NCBI GenBank assembly: GCA_900465675.1
Contig: UBJR01000007.1
Location: 372,001-436,000 of the forward strand
Direction of reading: 5' to 3'
DNA length: 64,000 nt
Source: Hyphomicrobiales bacterium
Lineage (GTDB): Bacteria; Pseudomonadota; Alphaproteobacteria; Rhizobiales; Rhizobiaceae
Numbering within the stretch: position 1 is the stretch's first letter; every line of letters starts with the position of its first letter. Made by a program: the position numbers and the translations under genes. Positions 9,019 to 17,415 of the stretch are shown in pieces. The notes under the pieces were generated by a model, which did no database searches, was not told the origin of the DNA, and was given only the letters and a program-made list of their open reading frames with translations.

Positions 9019-9138
9019 TTAGAGAGACGTGTTCAAACGTGCCACGATCGCCTCACGCTGCCGGCAATGCGCGTCGTGGCCCTTGTCCGGATAGAAGATT
9101 GCAGGAAGACAGAAGCCAACGACCTTCAGCCCGTCCGG
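9019..9138 (-). other. Possible 3' remnant of a decayed minus-strand gene
   Basis: A 39-codon frame without a start codon, bounded upstream by TAG. It reads protein-like near its end (VVGFCLPAIFYPDKGHDAHC). It may be the tail of a lost gene. I do not recognise the family. Confidence 0.25.
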
Positions 9139-9194
9139 CTATCTGGACGTTCTAACTTCGTGCTCTGAAGTGGTCTCTCGTCCGTAGCAAAAGG

Positions 9195-10217
9195 CTATTT
9201 CGCGACAGCGGGCTTCCCGTACATCCGGCCGGAGAATAAAAGCCAAACCGTCATTATGGTCAGCACAAGCACGAAAACGTTAGCCAAAGCGAAGGTAACT
9301 GGCGCAACGAGCGAGATTGCCGCGTTGTCTCCTGCACCTAGAAGGCGGATGGGGCCGGTCGCGATGGAAGTCGCTCCGAAGCTGAAAGCCCAGAAGCCCA
9401 TCACCGCTCCAGCTTCGCGAAGCCACGGAGAAAGACGCAGTAGGAATAGGAGCTGGAGAATTCCATAACCAATTAGGGCGTGTACAAACATGTCGGGAGT
9501 TCCTCCTGTCACGGCGATATACGCGACGGCTCCGACCGGGGCGGGGGCGAGCTGAACACCGAGCGTCGGACGAAGAGCCGGCGGCGTCATCGGCCCGGTG
9601 AGCAGGCGGTGGAGAAGGACCGACTCGATCGAAAGCCAAGAGAACATCCCCGCACCGAAGGCGAGCTGACCCCAATCCTGATATCCGAGCGAAGAGGCCA
9701 CTGTGGCAGTCACGAAGCTTCCGGCCACCGTCGGCAGGTAAAGCACCGCTGTCGTGGTCGCGTGGTCCCGTTCGCCATGCCAGAGGCCACCGGTACGCCA
9801 AACTGCAAAAATGGCAGTGAAGGCAAACCCGATGACAAATAGTGTAGCGCCGGCGGCATAGGAGTAAGGCTCAGCAGCGCCGGCGATCAGCATCGTCGCG
9901 ACCCCGATCAAACCGACAAAGCAGCATTGGACGGGATGGCTGATTTCTGCGACCAGCTTGTCCACGGCGAACAGCGCCTTGGCGGCGAACAGTAGAACCA
10001 GAACCGCCCAAACAGCCGCGGCGAGAGCTAATATCCATTCTGAAACGCCGTTGCCTATATGCCAGGTCTGTTCGGCTGCGCGCCAAGCGTTGCCGAGACC
10101 CGCAAGACCGAGAACCATTCCGAAATATGCAGCCGGGGTCCGAGCGGCTACGCCGGCGATCGAGCACGTGTGCAGCTCTTGTTGATTAGGCGGAAATCCC
10201 GTCGAGTCGATTGCCAT
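9195..10217 (-). CDS. tehA: TehA/SLAC1-family transporter (tellurite-resistance/dicarboxylate type)
   Basis: A 340-residue integral membrane protein with about ten hydrophobic segments. The family marks are clear: YFGMVLGLAGLGNAWR in the first helix, HPVQCCFVGLIGVATM, the LYLPTVAGSFVTA segment, and GMFSWLSIESVLLHRLL. These match the TehA/SLAC1 anion-channel fold, whose members move tellurite, chloride, nitrate or C4-dicarboxylates. The substrate cannot be read from the sequence. The start ATG 10217 lies about 70 bases downstream of the aldo/keto reductase stop, so the two could be co-transcribed. The overall family call is strong; the gene name is by family only. Confidence 0.88.
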   Translation of the reverse strand: MAIDSTGFPPNQQELHTCSIAGVAARTPAAYFGMVLGLAGLGNAWRAAEQTWHIGNGVSEWILALAAAVWAVLVLLFAAKALFAVDKLVAEISHPVQCCFVGLIGVATMLIAGAAEPYSYAAGATLFVIGFAFTAIFAVWRTGGLWHGERDHATTTAVLYLPTVAGSFVTATVASSLGYQDWGQLAFGAGMFSWLSIESVLLHRLLTGPMTPPALRPTLGVQLAPAPVGAVAYIAVTGGTPDMFVHALIGYGILQLLFLLRLSPWLREAGAVMGFWAFSFGATSIATGPIRLLGAGDNAAISLVAPVTFALANVFVLVLTIMTVWLLFSGRMYGKPAVAK

Positions 10218-10288
10218 GTCACACCTCTTGAAGACTTTGGAGATAGCCGCCGGCGTCCATGCACGGCGTCCACACGATCGCGGCAGGA

Positions 10289-11152
10289 TCAGCCAACGCT
10301 TCCCTCAAAATCCGCAAACTCGTCATCCGAGAGCTGGATGCGTGCTGAAGCGACGTTCTGCTCCAAGTGGCTGACCTTCGAAGTGCCGGGGATCGGTAGC
10401 ATGACCGGGCTCCGCTTGAGCATCCACGCCAGCGCGATCTGGCCAGCCGTCGCGGCATGGCGCTTGGCTAGCGAGTCGAGAACGCCACCCGGGCGCGCTA
10501 GATCGCCGGCTGCAAGTGGGAACCAGGGAATGAAGCCGATATCGTTGCGTTCGCAGTAGTCGAGGACGTCCTCGCTCCCACGGTCAACCAGGTTGTAGCG
10601 GTTCTGGACGGTGGCGACCTTGAAGTACCGGGAGGCGGCCTCGATTTCTTCGATCGAAACCTCGCTTAGTCCGGCGTTGGCGATTACACCCTCGTCGAGC
10701 AGTTGGCGGACGGCGGCGAACTGGTCCTGCATGGGAACGCGCGGGTCGATCCGGTGCAACTGCCAGAGACCGATCTGCTCCACGCCGAGCTTCTTGAGGC
10801 TGCCCTTCGCACGTTCGATCAAGTATTCGGGTCGGCCGTGGGGCGTCCATTGATCCGGGCCTGGACGGCGCAGTCCGGCCTTGGTGGCGACCAGGATGTC
10901 ACCGCGACCCGCCAATGCTTCTCCAATCAGCTCCTCGGCGACGTCCGGGCCGTAGGAGTCTGCGGTGTCGATGAAATTGACCCCCAATTCAACAGCCCGG
11001 CGCACGGCTGCCAGCGCTTCTCTGCGATCCGTCGGGGGACCCCAAATGCCGCGCCCGGTGAGGCGCATTGAGCCGAAGCCCAGCCTGTTGACCACGAAAT
11101 CGCCGATCTTGAACGTTCCGGAGTAGCTTGCGATCGTCTTGAGGTTGTCCAA
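10289..11152 (-). CDS. Aldo/keto reductase
   Basis: A 287-residue NADPH-dependent oxidoreductase with the aldo/keto reductase TIM-barrel signature. The catalytic tetrad is visible: Asp62 and Tyr68 in [10 protein letters not shown], Lys91 in VATKAGL, and His133 in LWQLHRID. The C-terminal cofactor-binding part has [16 protein letters not shown]. The substrate is unknown; this subgroup usually reduces small aldehydes and ketones. It is likely transcribed with the TehA-like gene. About 140 bases upstream lies a copy of the CTATNCCTAGAG motif that is also found before the ATPase regulator at 7460. Confidence 0.92.
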   Translation of the reverse strand: MDNLKTIASYSGTFKIGDFVVNRLGFGSMRLTGRGIWGPPTDRREALAAVRRAVELGVNFIDTADSYGPDVAEELIGEALAGRGDILVATKAGLRRPGPDQWTPHGRPEYLIERAKGSLKKLGVEQIGLWQLHRIDPRVPMQDQFAAVRQLLDEGVIANAGLSEVSIEEIEAASRYFKVATVQNRYNLVDRGSEDVLDYCERNDIGFIPWFPLAAGDLARPGGVLDSLAKRHAATAGQIALAWMLKRSPVMLPIPGTSKVSHLEQNVASARIQLSDDEFADFEGSVG

Positions 11153-11290
11153 TTTAATGCTCCCTTTCGGCGGCTGTTTTCGACTAGCCGCGTCGGCTTT
11201 CGACGCTCATCAATCGAAGTGTAGGAGCAAATTACGCCACCCGAGCCGGTCGTTATTGTATCATCGTGCACGGGTGCGGCCGCGGCGTCT

Positions 11291-11310
11291 CTATACCTAG
11301 AGCTAGGTGG
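11291..11310. repeat. Shared CTATNCCTAGAG..AGGT motif, copy 2 (perfect inverted repeat core)
   Basis: CTATACCTAGAGCTAGGTGG contains ACCTAG-AG-CTAGGT, a perfect 6-2-6 inverted repeat at 11295-11308. It lies 139 bases upstream of the aldo/keto reductase ATG, in the 370-base gap 11153-11522. That gap otherwise holds no supported gene. Probably an operator or activator site. Confidence 0.5.
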
Positions 11311-11522
11311 ACTGGGGTTCGAAGTCTGATAAGGTCGCGTGCATGTTCGCGGATTCGCGAGCTGGATGCCCAAGGATTTGGTTTTCGGTTCCCAGGTCAG
11401 TGCGTTCGTCTCAAAAGTCGTTAGCCGTGTTGGAACAAGAAATCCCGAATGCTTTGCACAATGCCCAACATCGCAAAGCTCTCGTGGGTTGAGTTGCAAA
11501 GAGGCCGTCGGAGCCACGTGAA

Positions 11523-11897
11523 TTGCTGACGATCGCAATAGTTGAGGACGATGACGGGGTAAGGGTCGCATACGCGGACCTGATGTCGTCGTATGGGTAC
11601 GAGGTGAAAGCTTTTGGCTCCGCCGAAGATTTCATTAGTTCTAGTTGCCATGATGAAGTCCAGTGTCTCATCCTGGATCAGCGGCTACCCGGAATGAGCG
11701 GTCTGGAACTACAGGCGCAGTTGCAGCGACAACGCAGCAAGCTCCCAATTGTTTTCGTCACTTCGCATGACGATGACGTCACGAGGATGAAAGCACTCGA
11801 GAACGGGGCGGCGCACTTCCTCAACAAGCCGATCGATGCTGACGAACTGGTGAGATGTGTTGCCGACACCCACAATCTCATTGGCGACGGAAGCTAG
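11523..11897 (+). CDS. Single-domain response regulator (FixJ-type receiver)
   Basis: A 124-residue receiver with no output domain. It has TIAIVEDDDGVRVAYADLM, the phospho-acceptor aspartate in CLILDQRLPGMSG, FVTSHDD, and the lysine in FLNKPID. It starts with TTG at 11523, with GGAG nine bases upstream; the GTG just before is out of frame. It is one of three lone receivers in the window (4805, 11523, 48765). No kinase is adjacent. It may be a phosphate sink or a partner for the nearby winged-helix regulators, by inference. Confidence 0.8.
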   Translation: MLTIAIVEDDDGVRVAYADLMSSYGYEVKAFGSAEDFISSSCHDEVQCLILDQRLPGMSGLELQAQLQRQRSKLPIVFVTSHDDDVTRMKALENGAAHFLNKPIDADELVRCVADTHNLIGDGS

Positions 11898-11955
11898 CTG
11901 TCGACGAAAGCGCGCAGTCATTGATGGATAGGTGCGTTTCGACTCGCGCCGCTTT

Positions 11956-11980
11956 GGAACGTGGGCCGACGCCGAGATTT
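11956..11980 (+). promoter_or_regulatory. Weak EcfG/RpoE2-like promoter
   Basis: GGAAC at 11956-11960 is followed after 18 bases by TT at 11979-11980, the looser rhizobial RpoE2 pattern. The -10 reads ATTT instead of CGTT. It lies about 115 bases before cfa at 12094. Confidence 0.3.
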
Positions 11981-12093
11981 CATGACCCGATCGCCGCGCA
12001 TACAAGCCGAATTGTGCAATTAATCTAGAACCCTACCGCCTATCGTCGCCTGGAAGCCAATGGCAGTTCCACAGGGCCGAGAAGGTAGTAAAG

Positions 12094-13365
12094 ATGTTGC
12101 TTGAAGCCACCCTCCAGAAACTCATTAAAATCGGCACTCTCAGCGTCAAGTTCCCCGACGGCAGTAGTCGTAGCTTCGGAACGGGGCAGGAGCCTCTGGC
12201 TGCCATAGTGATCCGCACCGAGCGCGCCAAGCGCCGTCTTCTTCTCAATCCGGCGCTCGCGCTTGGAGAACTGTACGTGGATGGAGAGATCGAGCCCGGG
12301 CCGCGCGGGCTTTTCCAGACTCTGGATTTCCTTGCCATGAACGCGATGGATGGCGGCAGCCATCCGATGGACAAGTTGATGGAGAAAGTGCGCTGGTTTC
12401 GCCGGAAGCTTGACCAATTGAACTACGCAGCGCGCTCGAAGAGAAACGTCGCTCACCACTACGATCTCGACGGCCGGCTTTATTCGCTCATGTTGGACAC
12501 TGATCGCCAGTATTCTTGCGGGTATTTTCCGGACGGCGACGAGACGCTCGAGCAAGCACAGCTCAAAAAGAAGAGGCATATTGCCTCCAAGCTCAGGCTC
12601 GACCGCCCGGGACTCGATGTCCTGGATATCGGGTGCGGCTGGGGAGGGATGGCCCTTTACCTCGCCAGAGAGTTTGGCGCGCGGGTCACGGGTCTAACCC
12701 TATCCGAGGAGCAGCTCAAAGAAGCGCGGATACGCGCCAAAGAGGCACAGCTCGAAAAGGTGGTCACGTTCGAGCTGATGGATTACCGAAACTGGACCAA
12801 GCAGGTCGATCGCGTGGTATCTGTCGGGATGTTCGAGCATGTGGGCGTAAACCATTTCCGAACCTATTTCGACAAGATCAAGTCGATACTGACTGACGAC
12901 GGTGTGGCGCTTATCCATTCCATCGGCCGCGCAGATGGCCCCGGCAGCACTAATCCGTGGGTTGCCAAGTACATTTTCCCGGGCGGATATTCTCCGGCGA
13001 TATCCGAGGTTATGTCAGTCGTAGAAAAGTCGGGTCTGTGGGTCACGGATATCGAAGTCCTCCGTCTGCACTACGCAAAGACGCTGGAGCAGTGGCATCA
13101 TCGCTTCGCCGACAACAGAGGCAAACTCGCCAAGCTCTACGACGAGCGCTTCTGCCGAATGTTCGAATTTTACCTCATCGGGTCCGAGCTGGCATTCCGC
13201 CGAATGGGCCATATGAATTGGCAGCTCCAGCTGACAAAGAACGTTTCGACCCTGCCGCTCGCCCGTGATTACATGTTCGACGCGGAACGGACCTTTGCGG
13301 CGAAAAGCACCATGGCCGAGGACCTCACGGCGGTCGGCTGGGACCGTCAGAGGGAAATGTCGTGA
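12094..13365 (+). CDS. cfa: Cyclopropane-fatty-acyl-phospholipid synthase
   Basis: A 423-residue enzyme that transfers a methylene group from S-adenosylmethionine to cis-unsaturated acyl chains of membrane phospholipids. An N-terminal lipid-binding part (residues 1-110) with ALALGELYVDGEIEPG precedes the methyltransferase domain: AHHYDLDGRLYSLMLD, the SAM loop VLDIGCGWGGMALYLA, VGMFEHVGVNHFRTYF and KYIFPGGYSPAISEV. These are diagnostic. ATG 12094 is supported by the protein start; the ribosome site is modest. Cfa raises resistance to acid and oxidative stress. It is the first of three Cfa-like genes in the window (also 36743 and 40219). Confidence 0.95.
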   Translation: MLLEATLQKLIKIGTLSVKFPDGSSRSFGTGQEPLAAIVIRTERAKRRLLLNPALALGELYVDGEIEPGPRGLFQTLDFLAMNAMDGGSHPMDKLMEKVRWFRRKLDQLNYAARSKRNVAHHYDLDGRLYSLMLDTDRQYSCGYFPDGDETLEQAQLKKKRHIASKLRLDRPGLDVLDIGCGWGGMALYLAREFGARVTGLTLSEEQLKEARIRAKEAQLEKVVTFELMDYRNWTKQVDRVVSVGMFEHVGVNHFRTYFDKIKSILTDDGVALIHSIGRADGPGSTNPWVAKYIFPGGYSPAISEVMSVVEKSGLWVTDIEVLRLHYAKTLEQWHHRFADNRGKLAKLYDERFCRMFEFYLIGSELAFRRMGHMNWQLQLTKNVSTLPLARDYMFDAERTFAAKSTMAEDLTAVGWDRQREMS

Positions 13366-13631
13366 AAGCTGACAAGCTCCCAAACTCGAGCGTGGATATG
13401 TGCTCAAGCGTTTGGGCGTGCATCCGGGCGGATCGTGGTGACAGGATGTTACAATCCCACAGCCTCGCGTGGCTCCATTCTCGTATCCGTATCCCCGATA
13501 ATTAGGTTCGCGTCATAGCGTTGCATCGCTGGCCGACGTCGATGGGTACTGGTTCTCGAACTCAGTCAACACGCCCGCGCGGTTGCAACGACGCGATCGC
13601 CGCCCGGCAAAACGCCCTAGAGGAAGCTTCT

Positions 13632-14378
13632 ATGACGGACAAAGTCATCCCGATCGCATATCGCGACCCGCAGAATCCGGCACTCCCCAAGACCGACGTT
13701 GAGATCGATATCCCACGTACAGCGTTGGTGATCACCGATCCGCAAATCGATTTCCTGAGCCCCAAGGGTGCTGGGTGGGGCGCTTTCGGCGCGAGCATCA
13801 CGGAACACAATACGGTCGAGAACATCGGCAAGCTTTTCGAGGCGTCGAAGAAGGCCGGCATCGAGGTTGTCATTTCGCCCCACTACTACTACCCGTTCGA
13901 CCACCGGTGGGATTTTGCCGCCACGGGTGAGACGCTGATGCACAAGCTGCGGATGTTCGATCGCCGCGACCCGCTGTCGCTCGAAGGCTTTGAAAACTCG
14001 GGCGCGGATTGGATGCCCGAGTACAAGCAGTACATCGAGGATGGCAAGACGATCGTGTGCTCGCCCCACAAAATCGCGGGTCCGCAGACCAACGACGTTG
14101 TCTTTCAGCTACGCAAGAAGCGTATCGACAAGGTGATCCTGGCAGGCATGGCTGCGAACTTCTGCGTCGAGTCCCATCTCCGCGACTTTGTCGAGAAGGG
14201 GTTCGAGGTCGCCGTGGTCCGCGACGCGACCGCCGGAAGCAAGCTGCCCGAAGGCGACGCCTATCTCGCGGCTCTCGTGAATTTCCGCTGGTTCGCGAAC
14301 GCTTTGTGGACGACCGAGGAGGCTACCGATCGGCTTGCACAGGCTTCTGCCTCTTGTGCGGTGCCGCTCGCGAGATGA
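13632..14378 (+). CDS. Isochorismatase-family cysteine hydrolase
   Basis: A 248-residue alpha/beta hydrolase of the isochorismatase superfamily. The Asp-Lys-Cys triad can be placed in LVITDPQIDFLS, IVCSPHKIAG and AGMAANFCVESHLRDF. Members cleave vinyl ethers, amides or ureides, and the true substrate is not evident. I choose ATG 13632, preceded by GAGGAAG at seven bases; the longer frame from 13521 is rich in Arg and Thr and does not look like protein. It stands alone between cfa and a membrane protein. Cytoplasmic. Confidence 0.88.
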   Translation: MTDKVIPIAYRDPQNPALPKTDVEIDIPRTALVITDPQIDFLSPKGAGWGAFGASITEHNTVENIGKLFEASKKAGIEVVISPHYYYPFDHRWDFAATGETLMHKLRMFDRRDPLSLEGFENSGADWMPEYKQYIEDGKTIVCSPHKIAGPQTNDVVFQLRKKRIDKVILAGMAANFCVESHLRDFVEKGFEVAVVRDATAGSKLPEGDAYLAALVNFRWFANALWTTEEATDRLAQASASCAVPLAR

Positions 14379-14545
14379 TAATCAGGCGCAAAGGCCAAAA
14401 TGGTGGCTAAGAACCACTTCGGTCACGTGTCACCATTTTTGGATGACGCGTGACTTCTCCAATTTGGAATAGGTTTACATTGAACCTTTAAACGAGTTTA
14501 AGATCGGCAGGCTAACGCTTCTTCTAGCATTTAAGGGAGAGCCGT

Positions 14546-15277
14546 TTGTTTGCTGTATGGCTGAAAGAATTGTACTCTTTGCTGGATATCGGGGTCCTGC
14601 AAGCAATTGTAGCTGTTGTGACTTTGCTTCTCGCGCCAATCAGAAACTATCCGTCTCTGGCGGCATGTCTCGGTATCATCCTAATCGTTCTGTCGGTTTT
14701 GACGTCTCGACGCTCATCTCGAAAAAGCAACCTTTCGCAAGTCTGCTTAATTTTGGGAATCTCGGTCGTCGGTGCGATAGGCAGTAACTTACTGACAAAG
14801 AGTGCTGAAGGTGCAAACCAACCCACTGGCCCCAGTGCTGCTGCTGCACCGCCTGGTTCTTACTTAACAGGAGAGGACCTCGACAACGCTATCGAGCGCA
14901 GTGACCTCATCGGAATAGAAAGAGCGTGCGCGGCAGGCAACAAAGTCGATCCATTTTATGCACTGGTGCCCAGTAGCTTCAGTAAGATGAGCCAGGACAG
15001 GGTCTTCGCGCACCTAAATAACCTGAAATGCTTTGACGCCGCGGATTTCTGCCAGTCGAGAATATCGGGCATCGTCGCAGCGATGAACGATCGAGATGCC
15101 TCCGTAAGCGAGCTTCCTTGGCTACAGGGATATAAGGGGAATGCGGAGCAGCTATTCAGAAGTGCTAATCCGGATCGCGTCAAAGCCCTATGTGGGGCAT
15201 CGGTAGCCGGAGTCTACCGGGATGCGAAGGCGATCGTGGCTCAGAACCCGACGATATATCTTTCGCGTCGTAAGTAG
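14546..15277 (+). CDS. Hypothetical membrane-anchored protein
   Basis: A 243-residue protein that I do not recognise. The first 100 residues hold about three membrane segments (VLQAIVAVVTLLLAPI, LAACLGIILIVLSVLTS, VCLILGISVVGAIGS). The rest is soluble, with four cysteines (ERACAAG, LKCFDAADFCQS, ALCGAS) and no enzyme motif. TTG at 14546 follows AGGGAGA by six bases; the ATG just after is out of frame. Base composition is a little more AT-rich than the surroundings. A good hairpin terminator follows at 15308. Confidence 0.6.
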   Translation: MFAVWLKELYSLLDIGVLQAIVAVVTLLLAPIRNYPSLAACLGIILIVLSVLTSRRSSRKSNLSQVCLILGISVVGAIGSNLLTKSAEGANQPTGPSAAAAPPGSYLTGEDLDNAIERSDLIGIERACAAGNKVDPFYALVPSSFSKMSQDRVFAHLNNLKCFDAADFCQSRISGIVAAMNDRDASVSELPWLQGYKGNAEQLFRSANPDRVKALCGASVAGVYRDAKAIVAQNPTIYLSRRK

Positions 15278-15307
15278 ATCCGAGTCTGGTTTGAATCGCT
15301 AAAAGAG

Positions 15308-15331
15308 GTGAGAGGGTTTGCCGCCTCTCAC
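15308..15331. terminator. Hairpin terminator between converging genes
   Basis: GTGAGAGG (15308-15315), an eight-base loop and CCTCTCAC (15324-15331) form a perfect 8-bp stem, followed by TGAGATTTT. It lies 31 bases after the membrane-protein stop and before the catalase stop, so it could serve both strands. Confidence 0.7.
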
Positions 15332-15371
15332 TGAGATTTTCAAAATTCGCAGCTCGACGGCCGGCAGACTC

Positions 15372-16826
15372 TCAATCGATCAGCCTATTTACAGAAAGGC
15401 CAAGCGCCCGCGCAATGCCCGCACCGTATACCGCATCTGCCTTTGTGCAGTTGACCACGTGGCGCTCCCGAACCTTGACAGACGTTCCAGCCATCGCCCG
15501 CGCCGTGTTCTCGAACAAGGCACGCTTTTGATCGGCGGACATCGCACGGAATAGATTGCCTGGCTGCTCGTAATGGTCTTCGTCGACACGGTGATCCCAG
15601 TGGGCGGCAAAACCTTCGAGGGCAAGCGGCGGCTCGCGGAAGTCTGGCTGTTCTGCCCATTGGTTTGCCGAGTTGGGAACGTAGGATGTCGCTGCCCCGT
15701 GGTTGCCGTCGATTCGCATCGCGCCGTCACGGTGATAGGAATGGTACGGACATTTTGGAGCGTTCACGGGAATCTGGTGATGGTTGACGCCGAGACGGTA
15801 ACGGGCGGCATCGCCGTAGGAGAACAGGCGCGCCTGCAGCATTTTGTCAGGCGAAAATCCGATGCCCGGTACGATGTTCGCGGGGGTGAAGGAAGCCTGT
15901 TCGACCTCTGCAAAGAAGTTTTCGGGATTGCGGTTGAGCTCGAAATAGCCGACCTCATGAAGCGGGTAGTCGGCGTGCGGCCAGACCTTGGTGAGGTCGA
16001 ATGGGTTGTGCCGATGCGTGGTGGCAGCTTCCTCGGTCATGATCTGGATGTACATCTTCCAGCGGGGGAATTCCCCTCGCTCAATGCTCTCGAACAAGTC
16101 GCGCTGATGGCTTTCGCGGTCAGCACCGATCAGCGACGTCGCTTCCTCGTCCGACAGGTTCTCGATCGACTGCTGCGTTTTGAAGGTGAACTTCACCCAG
16201 GTCCGCTCGTTTTCAGAGTTGATGAAGCTGTAGGTGTGTGAGCCGAAGCCGTGCATGTGCCTGAAGCTCTTGGGGATGCCGCGCTCTGACATGACGATCG
16301 TGACTTGGTGGAGTGCCTCCGGAAGGAGCGTCCAGAAGTCCCAGTTGTTCTCGGCACTGCGCATCCCGGTCCGCGGATCACGCTTGACTGCATGGTTGAG
16401 ATCGGGAAAGCGGAGAGGATCGCGGAAGAAGAAAACCGGCGTGTTGTTGCCGACAAGGTCCCAGTTGCCCTGTTCGGTATAGAATTTCAGGGCGAAGCCG
16501 CGGATATCACGTTCGGCGTCGGCCGCGCCGCGTTCGCCGGCGACCGTCGAGAACCTGACGAACATCGGTGTCTGCTTCCCGATCTCGGAGAAGATGGCCG
16601 CCTTGGTGTACCTGCTCATGTCATTGGTGACCGTGAATGTCCCGTGAGCTCCGGCACCTTTAGCATGCATCCGGCGTTCCGGGATGACCTCGCGGTCGAA
16701 ATGGGCGAGCTTCTCGATTAGCCAGACGTCCTGCAGCAGGGCAGGGCCTCGGCGTCCTGCCGTCTCGATGTTGAAGTTGTCGGGAACGGGCGCGCCGGCG
16801 GCGGTTGTCAGGCTTTTATCGTTCAT
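15372..16826 (-). CDS. kat: Monofunctional heme catalase (small-subunit type)
   Basis: A 484-residue catalase that splits hydrogen peroxide into water and oxygen. The distal His54 lies in [15 protein letters not shown], the distal Asn near 127 in [17 protein letters not shown], and the proximal heme-ligand Tyr in [31 protein letters not shown] is also typical. The length fits the small-subunit group. I choose ATG 16826, with GGAGAG five bases upstream; the frame is open to 16973, but that extension is not catalase-like. Cytoplasmic. Together with Dps it forms a peroxide defence set in this end of the window. Confidence 0.96.
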   Translation of the reverse strand: MNDKSLTTAAGAPVPDNFNIETAGRRGPALLQDVWLIEKLAHFDREVIPERRMHAKGAGAHGTFTVTNDMSRYTKAAIFSEIGKQTPMFVRFSTVAGERGAADAERDIRGFALKFYTEQGNWDLVGNNTPVFFFRDPLRFPDLNHAVKRDPRTGMRSAENNWDFWTLLPEALHQVTIVMSERGIPKSFRHMHGFGSHTYSFINSENERTWVKFTFKTQQSIENLSDEEATSLIGADRESHQRDLFESIERGEFPRWKMYIQIMTEEAATTHRHNPFDLTKVWPHADYPLHEVGYFELNRNPENFFAEVEQASFTPANIVPGIGFSPDKMLQARLFSYGDAARYRLGVNHHQIPVNAPKCPYHSYHRDGAMRIDGNHGAATSYVPNSANQWAEQPDFREPPLALEGFAAHWDHRVDEDHYEQPGNLFRAMSADQKRALFENTARAMAGTSVKVRERHVVNCTKADAVYGAGIARALGLSVNRLID

Positions 16827-17415
16827 TGTTCTCTCCACGGACTTGGGAAGCTTCAGCTGTCGGGACCGGACTATCGCGACCATCGGCGAAGTATTCGGCA
16901 CTGAAGATGGTTTAAGTGGACGAAAAACAGCATTCTTGTACATCTCGTCATTCGCGGGCTGTCCAGGCGGCAAGCGCCATTGCTATGTTGATGCAGGAAT
17001 GGCCAACGGACCGCCGCTCTTGAAGTGACGAGGTCTTGCCCAGCCAGTCCGAGGCAATCTAATACGCGACGTGGACGCGCGGAATTGAAACCGCTAAAGG
17101 CACTCGGTTGATCGGCAAAACCGTTTCTTACAAGACCACTTGACCAGGATCGTTCACCTCGCGCGTGAGAAGCTTGAGACAGGCCATCGATGAAGTGTAG
17201 ACCGGCGTCTTTCGCCAAATCGCTTGGCAATATGCTCAGCCGCTTATGCCGTTGGCAGGAAAGATTGATAACGCTGGTGGCCTAGCCCGATAGTGCTGCT
17301 TGGCGCTTTCCGCTGAATTTATACCTTCCGTGAAGAAGCCCGGTTCCCAATCGAAAGCATCGGTGCCAAAACAAACGGTAGCCACGCCTTCAAATGACGA
17401 TCACAGAGCGAACGG
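16827..17415. other. Intergenic region between divergent catalase and histidine kinase
   Basis: About 590 bases with short conflicting frames only. I see no OxyR-like site that I can support, no RNA gene and no insertion sequence. If the kinase at 17416 has lost its N-terminal half, the deletion end point would lie here. Confidence 0.35.

Noticed and set aside
15573..16241. Plus-strand frame of 222 codons
   Set aside because: Antisense to the catalase gene. No domain; explained by codon bias.
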